Source: Puniceicoccales bacterium (GTDB lineage Bacteria > Verrucomicrobiota > Verrucomicrobiia > Opitutales > JAIRLM01). Taken from it: a stretch of 12,326 nt of DNA. Position numbers and translations under genes: made by a program. The stretch spans positions 1 to 12,326 of the forward strand of contig JAITFC010000110.1 in the NCBI GenBank assembly GCA_031281635.1, given 5' to 3'. This document shows, one piece after another, positions 1-7,441 of this stretch (its first letter is position 1; every line of letters starts with the position of its first letter). A model generated the notes under the pieces. That model saw only the letters and a program-made list of their open reading frames with translations, did not search any database and was not told the DNA's origin.

Positions 1-2464
1 GGACGCGGAATGGATGGGCCATCTATTTTCTCTTCTGGGGGTCCGCGTGGGATGCATTCAAAATTCCATGGAACCGGACGCGCGACGTGACGCTTACGGC
101 TGCGACATTAGTTATGGAACGGCGGCGGAATTCGGTTTTGACTATTTGCGCGACAACGGCTTGGCATTTTCTGCCGCGGAACAGGTGCAGCGTGATCACT
201 ATTACTGCATCGTGGACGAAATAGATTCGGTTCTCATTGACGAAGCCAGGACCCCGCTCATCATCTCCGGTCCCGTTGAAGAAGAGCGCGTGGCCCCATA
301 TCGGGAACTCTGCGGCTCAATCCAGCGTTTGACCGAATTGCAATTGCAAATTTGCAACAATCTCATGGTCGAGGCGCGCGAATTGCTCGACAAAAATGCA
401 GCCGACGAACGGGCATTTTTAAAACTGTTCACCGTGCGCATGGGAATGCCAAAGCATCGACAGCTGAGCAAGATATTAGAAACTGGCGCCATTGAAAAGC
501 GATTGGAACGCCTGGAGGGCGAAATGGCCAGTGACATGCGCCGCGACGAAAAATTGCAGTTAAAGGAAACACTTTATTTTACCGTGGACGAACGGCATAA
601 TTCGGCAGATTTGACGGAATTGGGACGAAAAACTCTCTATCCGGACAATCCGGACGCATTTGTCTTTCCCGATTTAGCGGGAATTTTTTCCGAACTCGAA
701 CACAATGAAAAACTTGCACCCCAGGAGAAGCAGGCACTGAAGAACTTTCACAGCGAGCAGGCGGCGACCATCGGCGAACGCATTCATTGCATCGGCCAAC
801 TCATTCGCGCGTTCACGCTTTTCGAACGGGACCAGCACTATATCGTTCACGGCGGCCAAATTCTCATTGTCGACCAAAATACCGGACGGGCCATGGCTGG
901 GCGGCGGTGGAGTGACGGATTGCATCAGGCCGTTGAGGCGAAAGAGGGCCTTGAAATACAGAAGGAAACGCGCACTTTTGCCACGATTACGGTGCAAAAT
1001 TATTTTCGTCTCTATGAAAAATTAGCTGGAATGACGGGAACGGCGGAGACGGAGGCGCAGGAATTTCATGACATCTATCATCTTGCGGTTGTGGTTGTTC
1101 CAACGCACATGACTTGCATTCGAAGGGACGAGGACGACGCCGTCTACAAGACGCGCCGGGAAAAATATGCGGCAATCATTGCCGACGTAGAGGAAGCTTA
1201 CGGGCGCGGGCAACCAATTCTCGTGGGAACAACGTCCGTTGAGGCATCGGAATTGCTTAGTAAGATGCTGCAAATGAAGAAATTGCCCCATACAGTTCTC
1301 AACGCGAAATTTCACGAAACGGAGGCGAAAATTATTGCAAAGGCCGGGTCCATCGGCGCCATCACAATCGCCACAAATATGGCTGGCCGAGGAACGGATA
1401 TTCGTCTTGCCGAAGGAGTTTGCGACCGCGGCGGCCTGCGGGTCATCGGCACCGAACGGCACGAATCTCGGCGCATTGATCGGCAGTTGCGCGGACGCTG
1501 TGCACGGCAGGGAGATCCCGGCTCCTCAAAATTCTATATCTCCCTCGAAGATGACCTCATGCGGCTCTTCGCCAGCCGGGGACCGATCGCCGCTCTCCTA
1601 GACCGCACCTTCCGCGAGGGAGATGTGCTGGCCCATCCACTTCTCAGTCGCTCCATCGCTTCGGCGCAGAAGAAAGTTGAACAGCAGAACTACGCCGTAC
1701 GCAAGAGGTTATTGCAGTACGACGACGTTCTCAATGCCCAGCGCGAGGTGATTTACACATTACGCAATGGCGTCCTGCACGGAGAAAAACCCAAAGACAT
1801 TATCGAAGAATTACTTACGGACCATTTGTCCGAAATTCTTGCCTTCGATGCGGCCAATGAGCAGGACCTCGAAGAAGCCGTGCAAAATTTGCAAATTTTA
1901 TTCCCCATGGAAATTTCCGCCGATGATTTGCGATCTCGCGGCGCCGGCGAGCGCGTAGCGCTGCTTCTGGAGCGCATTTGGACTGCCTACGCCGTGAAGG
2001 AAGAGGTAGAAGATTCGGCCACCATCCAACACCTAGAGCGGTTTATCTTGTTGCGCGCCATCGACCGACACTGGCAGATGCATCTGACGGAAATGGATGA
2101 GTTGCGGCACAGTGTTAGTTTGCGCAGCTACGCCCAGAAAAATCCACTCTATGAGTATAAAAATGAAGCATTTGCGCGCTTTGAGCAACTCATGCGGTCC
2201 GTTCGACGCGATGTGGCCTTTTCCCTGTTTCGTTCCGCGAGCAGTTTGGAAAATGTGCAGAAAATTTTGCGCACAATTCGCCCGTCCATGGAGAACAGTG
2301 GCGACGAGTCGGAAAATTTACAGAACCCACAAAAAACAGTCCATCTGCGTCCCAGTCATGGAGTACGCAATTTTTCCGCGCCATCGTCTCCGGCCGGTCG
2401 CAATGAGTTATGTCCCTGTGGCAGTGGAAAAAAATACAAAAAATGCTGTGGAACGGGAAAGTAA
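1..2464 (+). CDS. secA: Preprotein translocase ATPase SecA (5' truncated by window edge)
   Basis: SecA is the cytoplasmic ATPase that drives unfolded preproteins through the SecYEG channel. The frame is already open at base 2 and begins with DAEWMG, an internal SecA motif. By comparison with E. coli SecA, roughly the first 135 residues, including Walker A, lie outside the window. The Walker B-like motif VDEIDSVLIDEARTP is at about bases 212-256. The preprotein cross-linking and nucleotide-binding core follows (GRRWSDGLHQAVEAKEG, NYFRLYEKLAGMTGTAETE). The second ATPase domain has NMAGRGTDI and RQLRGRCARQGDPG. The helical scaffold/wing region includes YDDVLNAQREVIY, and the protein ends in a SEC-C zinc-binding tail (CPCGSGKKYKKCC). 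An insertion at about bases 280-565 is some 65 residues longer than the matching E. coli segment. The C and A in RGRCARQGDPG replace the usual S and G. Both features recall chlamydial and verrucomicrobial SecA. It overlaps acpS by 17 bases. Confidence 0.97.
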   Translation, partial: DAEWMGHLFSLLGVRVGCIQNSMEPDARRDAYGCDISYGTAAEFGFDYLRDNGLAFSAAEQVQRDHYYCIVDEIDSVLIDEARTPLIISGPVEEERVAPYRELCGSIQRLTELQLQICNNLMVEARELLDKNAADERAFLKLFTVRMGMPKHRQLSKILETGAIEKRLERLEGEMASDMRRDEKLQLKETLYFTVDERHNSADLTELGRKTLYPDNPDAFVFPDLAGIFSELEHNEKLAPQEKQALKNFHSEQAATIGERIHCIGQLIRAFTLFERDQHYIVHGGQILIVDQNTGRAMAGRRWSDGLHQAVEAKEGLEIQKETRTFATITVQNYFRLYEKLAGMTGTAETEAQEFHDIYHLAVVVVPTHMTCIRRDEDDAVYKTRREKYAAIIADVEEAYGRGQPILVGTTSVEASELLSKMLQMKKLPHTVLNAKFHETEAKIIAKAGSIGAITIATNMAGRGTDIRLAEGVCDRGGLRVIGTERHESRRIDRQLRGRCARQGDPGSSKFYISLEDDLMRLFASRGPIAALLDRTFREGDVLAHPLLSRSIASAQKKVEQQNYAVRKRLLQYDDVLNAQREVIYTLRNGVLHGEKPKDIIEELLTDHLSEILAFDAANEQDLEEAVQNLQILFPMEISADDLRSRGAGERVALLLERIWTAYAVKEEVEDSATIQHLERFILLRAIDRHWQMHLTEMDELRHSVSLRSYAQKNPLYEYKNEAFARFEQLMRSVRRDVAFSLFRSASSLENVQKILRTIRPSMENSGDESENLQNPQKTVHLRPSHGVRNFSAPSSPAGRNELCPCGSGKKYKKCCGTGK

Positions 2465-2840
2465 CAGGACTAGGCCTTGCGGCATCGGTGTCGATATCGT
2501 GTCCGTGGATCGCATCCGTCGAGCGCACCTCCGCTGGGGGAAGCGCTTTCTGGAGCGCATTTTCACGGAGGAAGAAGTGTGCTACTGCTTTTCACTGGCG
2601 AATCCCTATCCTTCTCTCGCCGCGCGCTTTGCCGGAAAAGAAGCAGTGGCCAAGGCCATCGGTTGCGGATTCGGTCGCCGGTTAACATTCCTGTCTCTTA
2701 GCATTACGCATGGCGGTGACGGAATCCCGGAAGTGAAATTCGTTGGAGAAAAACAACCGGATTGCGGGACATTTCTCATATCACTTTCACACACAGACGA
2801 ATATGCCATTGCACAGGTCCTGCGCTTTGGATCTGATTAG
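2448..2840 (+). CDS. acpS: Holo-[acyl-carrier-protein] synthase AcpS
   Basis: AcpS transfers 4'-phosphopantetheine from coenzyme A to a serine of apo-ACP, which activates ACP for fatty acid and lipid A synthesis. Counting from the proposed GTG start, the product is 130 residues, close to the usual 120-130. GIGVDIVSVDRI holds the metal ligand Asp16. FTEEEV is at 39-44. The motif RFAGKEAVAKAIG contains the second metal ligand Glu65. SLSHTDEYAIAQV near the C-terminus holds the conserved His115. No in-frame ATG lies between the SecA tail and the first motif, so the GTG inside the secA end is the best start. An open frame continues upstream to 2097, but it only shadows secA. The start has no clear ribosome binding site, so translation is probably coupled to termination of secA. 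The function is secure; the exact start is not. Confidence 0.92.
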   Translation: MERESNRTRPCGIGVDIVSVDRIRRAHLRWGKRFLERIFTEEEVCYCFSLANPYPSLAARFAGKEAVAKAIGCGFGRRLTFLSLSITHGGDGIPEVKFVGEKQPDCGTFLISLSHTDEYAIAQVLRFGSD

Positions 2841-2873
2841 AGCCAATAGTGGACATTTCCAAAGCTCATCAAA

Positions 2874-2893
2874 GCTGGAGTGCAGCCGTTTTT
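2874..2893 (+). terminator. Weak hairpin plus T-tract after acpS
   Basis: A 4-bp GC-rich stem (GCTG at 2874-2877 pairing with CAGC at 2883-2886) with a 5-base loop is followed by a run of five T at 2889-2893. It lies 34 bases after the acpS stop, in the 102-base gap before the convergent orphan gene. The stem is short, so this is only a candidate intrinsic terminator for secA-acpS. Confidence 0.3.
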
Positions 2894-2942
2894 ATCTAAA
2901 TTTTGAAAAATATCTCACATCCACTGATTCTTGCATTAGGTA

Positions 2943-3962
2943 TTATTCGTCTAGAGAAACTTCGGCAAGCTCCCAATCTCGGTAATGAACACACCATTTA
3001 GCATCATTCATATGCTCTAAAGATACGGTGTAATTTCCATCAGGATTTTCTTTTATAAAAAACGTCGGTTCTCTGTTATATGGTGATTCTTCATCAGGTG
3101 TAAACTGCGTTGATATGTAAGCCATGAATACAGGTAGATCATTCTTTGCGACATTTACTTCTCCATTACCTCCTAGATGATCTCTTAAAAATCCCTGCAT
3201 TGCAAATGCTTTATTTCTTCTATAAGATTGTTTATTGAGTGTGCATACGCTTTCCAAGGTGGGAAAGATGTCGTTTTCAGAATTGCCAAAATAAATGCAA
3301 TTAGAATTAGTCTGCTCCAGACTTGGATTACAAAGTTCTACTCGATTTCTTTCCTGTGCCAACAACGTATTAGTCGCAGAGAGATCAAATGGCAGGGGCT
3401 GATGAGGTTCTGCGTCGGGTGCCGGTGACATAGCCAATGGTGCTGCTACCGGTGCTGGTGGTGATTCCGGCGGTGTTGGTGCTGCTGCTGGAACTGCTGG
3501 TGGTGATGGTTGTTGTGATGATGATGATGATTCCGACAATGAATTTAGAGCATTCATCAAAGAGAGAACAGCCTCCTTAACGTTTTGTCTCCTATTCGAA
3601 GAAAAAAGGAACGCGATGGAATCCAAAATGCCATAGCCTAAATCCCAGGCAAGAGCCAATTTGACAATCCATGAACTGCTGTCATCAGACAACCTATGGA
3701 CAAATGTGTTCACTTGCGTTAAAGTATCATTAAACACCGATCCAGTTCCGGATCCGGTATCCAATGACTCAGCAACACTCTGGAGAACCGGAGGCAGGGA
3801 TGGAGAAGGCGTAAAAAGTGATACCACAACCACATTTTGGCATAAAATATATTTTCGGTGCAAGATTTTTTTTACAAATTTTAAAAATGCCGTATTTTGG
3901 CGGGATGGCGGCAAATTCTGCCATTGCCAACGGGAAATTTTACGGCAAGTTGTTGGGGACAT
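2943..3962 (-). CDS. Unrecognised protein with proline/alanine-rich linker (AT-rich orphan)
   Basis: I do not recognise this protein. From the ATG at 3962 it has 339 residues in three parts. Residues 1-95 are mostly polar but contain a basic-then-hydrophobic stretch at about 27-51 (KFVKKILHRK followed by YILCQNVVVVSLF). A second hydrophobic stretch, WIVKLALAWDLGYGILDSIA, lies at 98-117. Residues 145-191 are low-complexity: a run of serines, then a linker rich in Pro and Ala. Residues 192-339 form a compact-looking domain with Cys at 211, 222, 240 and 324 and several aromatic residues. Sample lines count 17-23 G+C per 60 bases, against 32 of 60 in leuS, so it probably has a different origin or different constraints. 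The ATG at 3962 shares the palindrome CATG with the leuS ATG, an implausible arrangement. The true start may be internal, for example TTG at 3863 or GTG at 3833 or 3827, which would put the first hydrophobic stretch near the N-terminus like a signal or anchor. Export or host interaction is conceivable but unsupported by any family match. Confidence 0.62.
   Translation of the reverse strand: MSPTTCRKISRWQWQNLPPSRQNTAFLKFVKKILHRKYILCQNVVVVSLFTPSPSLPPVLQSVAESLDTGSGTGSVFNDTLTQVNTFVHRLSDDSSSWIVKLALAWDLGYGILDSIAFLFSSNRRQNVKEAVLSLMNALNSLSESSSSSQQPSPPAVPAAAPTPPESPPAPVAAPLAMSPAPDAEPHQPLPFDLSATNTLLAQERNRVELCNPSLEQTNSNCIYFGNSENDIFPTLESVCTLNKQSYRRNKAFAMQGFLRDHLGGNGEVNVAKNDLPVFMAYISTQFTPDEESPYNREPTFFIKENPDGNYTVSLEHMNDAKWCVHYRDWELAEVSLDE
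3439..3533. repeat. Degenerate trinucleotide tract encoding the Ser and Pro/Ala-rich linker
   Basis: About 95 bases consist largely of GGT, GCT and GAT units on the plus strand. They include five perfect consecutive GAT units at 3517-3531, read as TCA serine codons on the minus strand. The tract encodes the Ser-run and much of the Pro/Ala-rich linker of the minus-strand orphan. Because the unit is a triplet, slippage would change linker length without breaking the frame. Confidence 0.7.
3871..3898 (+). promoter_or_regulatory. Candidate sigma-70-type promoter for leuS
   Basis: TTTACA at 3871-3876 matches five of six bases of the TTGACA consensus. It is followed after 16 bases by TATTTT at 3893-3898, which matches four of six bases of TATAAT. 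Transcription would begin near 3905, giving a leader of about 56 bases before the leuS ATG at 3961. It lies in an AT-rich patch that could produce such matches by chance. Confidence 0.35.
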
Positions 3963-6546
3963 GGATAAATGCAAGAATGAGATGGACGGCTATGCTCCGG
4001 CGGAGGTGGAGAAAAAATGGCAGGATTTTTGGGAACAGGATGGGACGTTTTGCGTTCGCGAAGATGACGATCGGCCGAAGTATTACGTCTTAGACATGTT
4101 TCCGTACCCGTCTGGAGCTGGACTGCACATCGGGCATCCGGAAGGTTACACAGCTTCGGACATTCTCACCCGCTACAGGATCGCCGACGGCTATAATGTG
4201 CTGCACCCCATGGGTTGGGATGCCTTTGGTTTACCGGCAGAGCAACACGCCTTGCAGACGGGAACGCATCCGGCCATCAACACGGCACAGAATGTCGACC
4301 GCTTTCGCGCACAAATTCGCCGACTCGGTTTCGCCATTGACTGGTCCAGGGAAATCAACACCACGGACCCTGAATATTACCGCTGGACGCAATGGATTTT
4401 CCTGCAACTATTTAAACATGGTCTTGCCTACGTAGACGAACGGCCCGTATGGTGGTGCCCGGAATTGCGCAGTGTCCTAGCCAACGAAGAGGTAGTCAAT
4501 GGCCGTTCGGAGCGCGGAGATCATCCGGTCGAGAGGCGGCCATTGCGCCAGTGGGTGTTGCGCATTACGAACTATGCGGAGAAATTGTTGAAACAGTTGG
4601 AAAATTTGGACTGGCCAGACTCCACCAAGCGGCAGCAAAAGGCGTGGATTGGTCGCTCGGAGGGAGCTGAGATTGATTTTGCGGTCGAAGGCCATCGGGA
4701 AAAAATTCGCGTCTATACCACCCGCGTGGATACAATTTTTGGAATTAGTTATCTCGTTCTCGCGCCAGAACATCCACTTGTGAGCCAATTGACAACGGTG
4801 GCATGCTCCGAAGAGGTTGCGCGTTACAAAAAAATGACGGCGGCCAAGGGCGACTTGGAACGGACGGATTTGGCCAAGGGAAAAACGGGAGTGAGCACCG
4901 GTGCCTGTGCGCTGCATCCGTTGACTGGGAAACGCATTCCCATCTGGATCGCCGATTACGTGCTCCCGACCTACGGCACCGGGGCCATCATGGCCGTGCC
5001 CGCTCACGACGAAAGAGACTATGAATTTGCCCAAAAGTTCAATCTCCCCGTCATCGAAGTGGTCCGACCTAAGCATGAGACAGTGGAAAAAAAATTACCA
5101 TTCTGCGAGTTTGGTGTTTTGTGTAATTCCGAAGAGTTCGATGGTCTCGATTCCATCCCCGCCAAGGCTGCCATTTTGCAATGCCTGCGGGAAAAGAACA
5201 TGGGCCGTGCGGCCGTAAATTACAAATTGCGCGATTGGCTATTTTCTCGCCAGCGCTACTGGGGCGAGCCGGTACCAATCGTCTGGGTCGACAAAAGGGA
5301 TTACGAAAAAATTTCCCAGGCAAAGGCATCCCCATTCCAGGAATTTCTGCCCAAAACCCCCATATTTTTTGAGGAAAATGGTGTCCGCTCTTTTGCCGTT
5401 CCTCTCCATTCGTCCCATCTGCCGCTTCTGTTGCCCGAAGTTCCCGACTACCATCCATCCGACGGAGGTGAGAGTCCGCTAGCCCACGCCACCAAATGGC
5501 TTCACATATCTTTAAATGTGATGTCCGGGCAGGTGAAAGCCGATGACGGGGAGGCTCTTGGCGACGATTGGGTTCGCGGACGCAGGGAAACGAACACCAT
5601 GCCGCAATGGGCCGGCTCCTGCTGGTACCACTTGCGCTATCTCTCTCCGCATTGCGACAGCGCACCGGTGGATCCCAAGGCCGAGCGCTACTGGCAAAAT
5701 CCAGATTTTTATATCGGTGGAGCCGAACACGCCGTTTTGCACCTGCTCTACGCACGTTTTTGGCATCAATTTCTCTTTGAAATTGGCGTTGTATCTACTC
5801 CGGAACCATACCCGCGACTCTTCCACCAGGGAATTATTCTAGGCGAAGATGGCAATAAAATGTCGAAGAGTCGAGGAAACGTGGTTAATCCTGACACGAT
5901 CGTGGGCCGCTACGGAGCCGATACTTTGCGGCTCTACGAGATGTTTCTGGGGCCACTGGAAGCCGTGAAGCCATGGGATAGTCGCGGCATCGAAGGCGTT
6001 GTACGTTTTCTACGCCGCGTCTGGCAGTGGTTTGAAGGTTGTCGCCTGGCGGGGAAATTCACCGAGAAAAATGACTGCGACGAAGTCGTGGAGCGACTAT
6101 TGCACGAAAGCATCCAAAAAGTTCGCAATGACATCGAAAATTTGCAGCTCAATACGGCGATTTCCCAGCTAATGATCCTGCTAAATCACATGCAGAGTCA
6201 GGAAAAAATCCCTCTGCAAATGGGACGCACCTTTCTGCAGCTGCTGGCACCATTCGCACCACACATCGCCGAAGAACTGTGGCAACGTTGTGGGGGAACA
6301 GCATCCATCGTGCGCACTCCGTTCCCGAAGGCCGACGGAGAGAAATTGCTCCAAAAGACGGCCGTCGTAGTCCTGCAGGTGAATGGGCGCCTGCGCGGCG
6401 AAATTCACATTCCCATGGACTTGGCGGAGAGGGATGTACTGCGTTTGGCCCGCTGCCACCCGGCGGTGGAAGCACATCTTGCTGATCGCGAAATTGTAAG
6501 GGAGATCTATGTGGCGAATCGGTTGGTTAACTTCGTGGTGCGCTAG
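3961..6546 (+). CDS. leuS: Leucyl-tRNA synthetase
   Basis: Cytoplasmic class I synthetase that charges tRNA-Leu with leucine. The 861-residue length is typical of bacterial LeuRS. The HIGH signature is at residues 56-59 within GLHIGHPEGYTASD. The CP1 editing domain that hydrolyses mischarged tRNA is present, with TTRVDTIFG and, at about 339-356, GTGAIMAVPAHDERDYEF. LRDWLFSRQRYWGEPVPIV returns to the catalytic core. RETNTMPQWAGSCWYHLRY follows, and the KMSKS loop is at 633-637 (GNKMSKSRGN). The C-terminal region contains VVVLQVNGRLRGEI. All key motifs are intact. Two in-frame ATGs are possible: 3961 and 3982. The second begins MDGYAPAEVEKKW, which matches the usual LeuRS N-terminus better, and neither has a strong ribosome binding site. 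The open frame upstream of 3961 lies antisense to the AT-rich orphan and is not LeuRS-like. It heads a probable leuS-lpxI-ispD transcription unit. Confidence 0.98.
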   Translation: MDKCKNEMDGYAPAEVEKKWQDFWEQDGTFCVREDDDRPKYYVLDMFPYPSGAGLHIGHPEGYTASDILTRYRIADGYNVLHPMGWDAFGLPAEQHALQTGTHPAINTAQNVDRFRAQIRRLGFAIDWSREINTTDPEYYRWTQWIFLQLFKHGLAYVDERPVWWCPELRSVLANEEVVNGRSERGDHPVERRPLRQWVLRITNYAEKLLKQLENLDWPDSTKRQQKAWIGRSEGAEIDFAVEGHREKIRVYTTRVDTIFGISYLVLAPEHPLVSQLTTVACSEEVARYKKMTAAKGDLERTDLAKGKTGVSTGACALHPLTGKRIPIWIADYVLPTYGTGAIMAVPAHDERDYEFAQKFNLPVIEVVRPKHETVEKKLPFCEFGVLCNSEEFDGLDSIPAKAAILQCLREKNMGRAAVNYKLRDWLFSRQRYWGEPVPIVWVDKRDYEKISQAKASPFQEFLPKTPIFFEENGVRSFAVPLHSSHLPLLLPEVPDYHPSDGGESPLAHATKWLHISLNVMSGQVKADDGEALGDDWVRGRRETNTMPQWAGSCWYHLRYLSPHCDSAPVDPKAERYWQNPDFYIGGAEHAVLHLLYARFWHQFLFEIGVVSTPEPYPRLFHQGIILGEDGNKMSKSRGNVVNPDTIVGRYGADTLRLYEMFLGPLEAVKPWDSRGIEGVVRFLRRVWQWFEGCRLAGKFTEKNDCDEVVERLLHESIQKVRNDIENLQLNTAISQLMILLNHMQSQEKIPLQMGRTFLQLLAPFAPHIAEELWQRCGGTASIVRTPFPKADGEKLLQKTAVVVLQVNGRLRGEIHIPMDLAERDVLRLARCHPAVEAHLADREIVREIYVANRLVNFVVR

Positions 6547-6580
6547 GCGAAAACGGCAAGAAATTGCCACAGTTTTTCGC

Positions 6581-6592
6581 GGAGATGGCGTG
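6581..6592 (+). promoter_or_regulatory. Ribosome binding site deciding the GTG start of lpxI
   Basis: GGAG at 6581-6584 lies five bases before a GTG at 6590-6592 in the LpxI frame. This favours GTG at 6590 over the longer open frame that reaches back to 6509 into leuS. An ATG at 6585 is in another frame and meets a stop after one codon. Confidence 0.65.
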
Positions 6593-7441
6593 AAAAAAAC
6601 GTCAAAATTTTCTCCGGAAAACTTCAATCCATCGGATGGGGTGACAATTCTTGCCGGCCGCGGAACCTACCCCTATCTCTGTGCCACGCGCATGAAAGAG
6701 GCTGGAGTAGACTGCAGTCTCATTGCTTCCGAAGAGGCTGATGAAGCCATATTCGAGATTTTTCCGGAAAAAAAACGCGCCCGCTACAACGCGGGACAAT
6801 TTGGGAAATTACTGCGACGGCTCGAGTTTTACGGGTCACGTTACGCGCTCATGGCGGGGCAAATTGCGCCAAAAAAACTTTTTCATGGTCTCAAATTTGA
6901 CCTTGCTGCCCTGAAACTTCTCGCAACTCTACGCCGGCGCAATGCGGAGACAATTTTCGGTGCGATGGCAACGGAAATAGAGCGACGCGGTGTGCAACTT
7001 CTGGATGCGCGCGCTTTCATGGATGATGATCTGGCTAGCGTTGGATTCATGACAAAAACCCAATACAATCGGCAAGGTCTTGACGAGGGAATTTCCGTCG
7101 CCAAGGCAATTGCCGCGCTGGATGTGGGCCAGGGGGTTGTGGAGCGGAAGGGAACAATTTTAGCCGTGGAGGGGTTCGATGGGACAGATAAAATGTTACG
7201 CCGGTGTAAAGAATTCAATACAAACCAGAAATGGTTTATTAAAACGTCCAAACCGTCACAGGACTTCCGCTTCGACGTGCCCGTCGTCGGGCTCTGGACC
7301 CTTGCTGCGCTTGCGGCGGGAGGCATTCAGGCAATGGCCGTCGAAGCAAAAAGCACCATCTTACTCGATCGCGAAAAATTTCTTGCGGAAGCCGACCGAA
7401 GATGCATTGGAATCTATGGCTATGAGTTTTGCTCGTCATAA
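6590..7441 (+). CDS. lpxI: UDP-2,3-diacylglucosamine pyrophosphatase LpxI
   Basis: LpxI hydrolyses UDP-2,3-diacylglucosamine to lipid X and UMP, the fourth step of lipid A synthesis, and replaces LpxH in some lineages. The 283-residue product is of typical length. The N-terminal domain opens with VTILAGRGTYPYLCATRMKE and contains YALMAGQIAPKKLF, with the lysine-rich stretch usual for the family. The C-terminal domain contains TKTQYNRQGLDEGISVAKAI, then VEGFDGTDKMLRRC at about 193-206, whose aspartates (197, 200) are candidate metal or catalytic residues. It continues with FDVPVVGLWTLAALAAGGIQ and AVEAKSTILLDREKF. The start is GTG, supported by a GGAG site. It lies 43 bases after leuS and overlaps ispD by 20-26 bases, which suggests cotranscription. 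Assignment rests on family motifs recalled from memory; the match across both domains is good. Confidence 0.93.
   Translation: MKKTSKFSPENFNPSDGVTILAGRGTYPYLCATRMKEAGVDCSLIASEEADEAIFEIFPEKKRARYNAGQFGKLLRRLEFYGSRYALMAGQIAPKKLFHGLKFDLAALKLLATLRRRNAETIFGAMATEIERRGVQLLDARAFMDDDLASVGFMTKTQYNRQGLDEGISVAKAIAALDVGQGVVERKGTILAVEGFDGTDKMLRRCKEFNTNQKWFIKTSKPSQDFRFDVPVVGLWTLAALAAGGIQAMAVEAKSTILLDREKFLAEADRRCIGIYGYEFCSS

Noticed and set aside
1..2464. SecA lacking Walker A, as if a truncated pseudogene
   Set aside because: The frame is open at the window edge and all downstream motifs are intact, so the loss is due to the window boundary.
2410..2685. Open frames in the other two forward frames over acpS
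   Set aside because: They overlap the AcpS frame, whose GIGVDIV, KEA and SLSH motifs identify the real gene.
3439..3533. Repeat tract considered as a CRISPR or tandem-repeat array
   Set aside because: The units are degenerate triplets inside an open frame, with no conserved long repeat or unique spacers.
3661..3960. N-terminal extension of leuS to 3661
   Set aside because: The extra 100 residues are antisense to the AT-rich orphan and unlike any LeuRS N-terminus; the two ATGs at 3961 and 3982 give a normal length.
4477..5076. Open frame of 199 codons on the minus strand inside leuS
   Set aside because: It is antisense to the LeuRS editing domain, whose motifs are intact on the plus strand; it has no recognisable domain.
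5069..5755. Long open frame (228 codons) on the minus strand inside leuS
   Set aside because: It is antisense to a clear LeuRS coding sequence, is rich in Arg and Pro as expected for a shadow frame, and shows no family motif.
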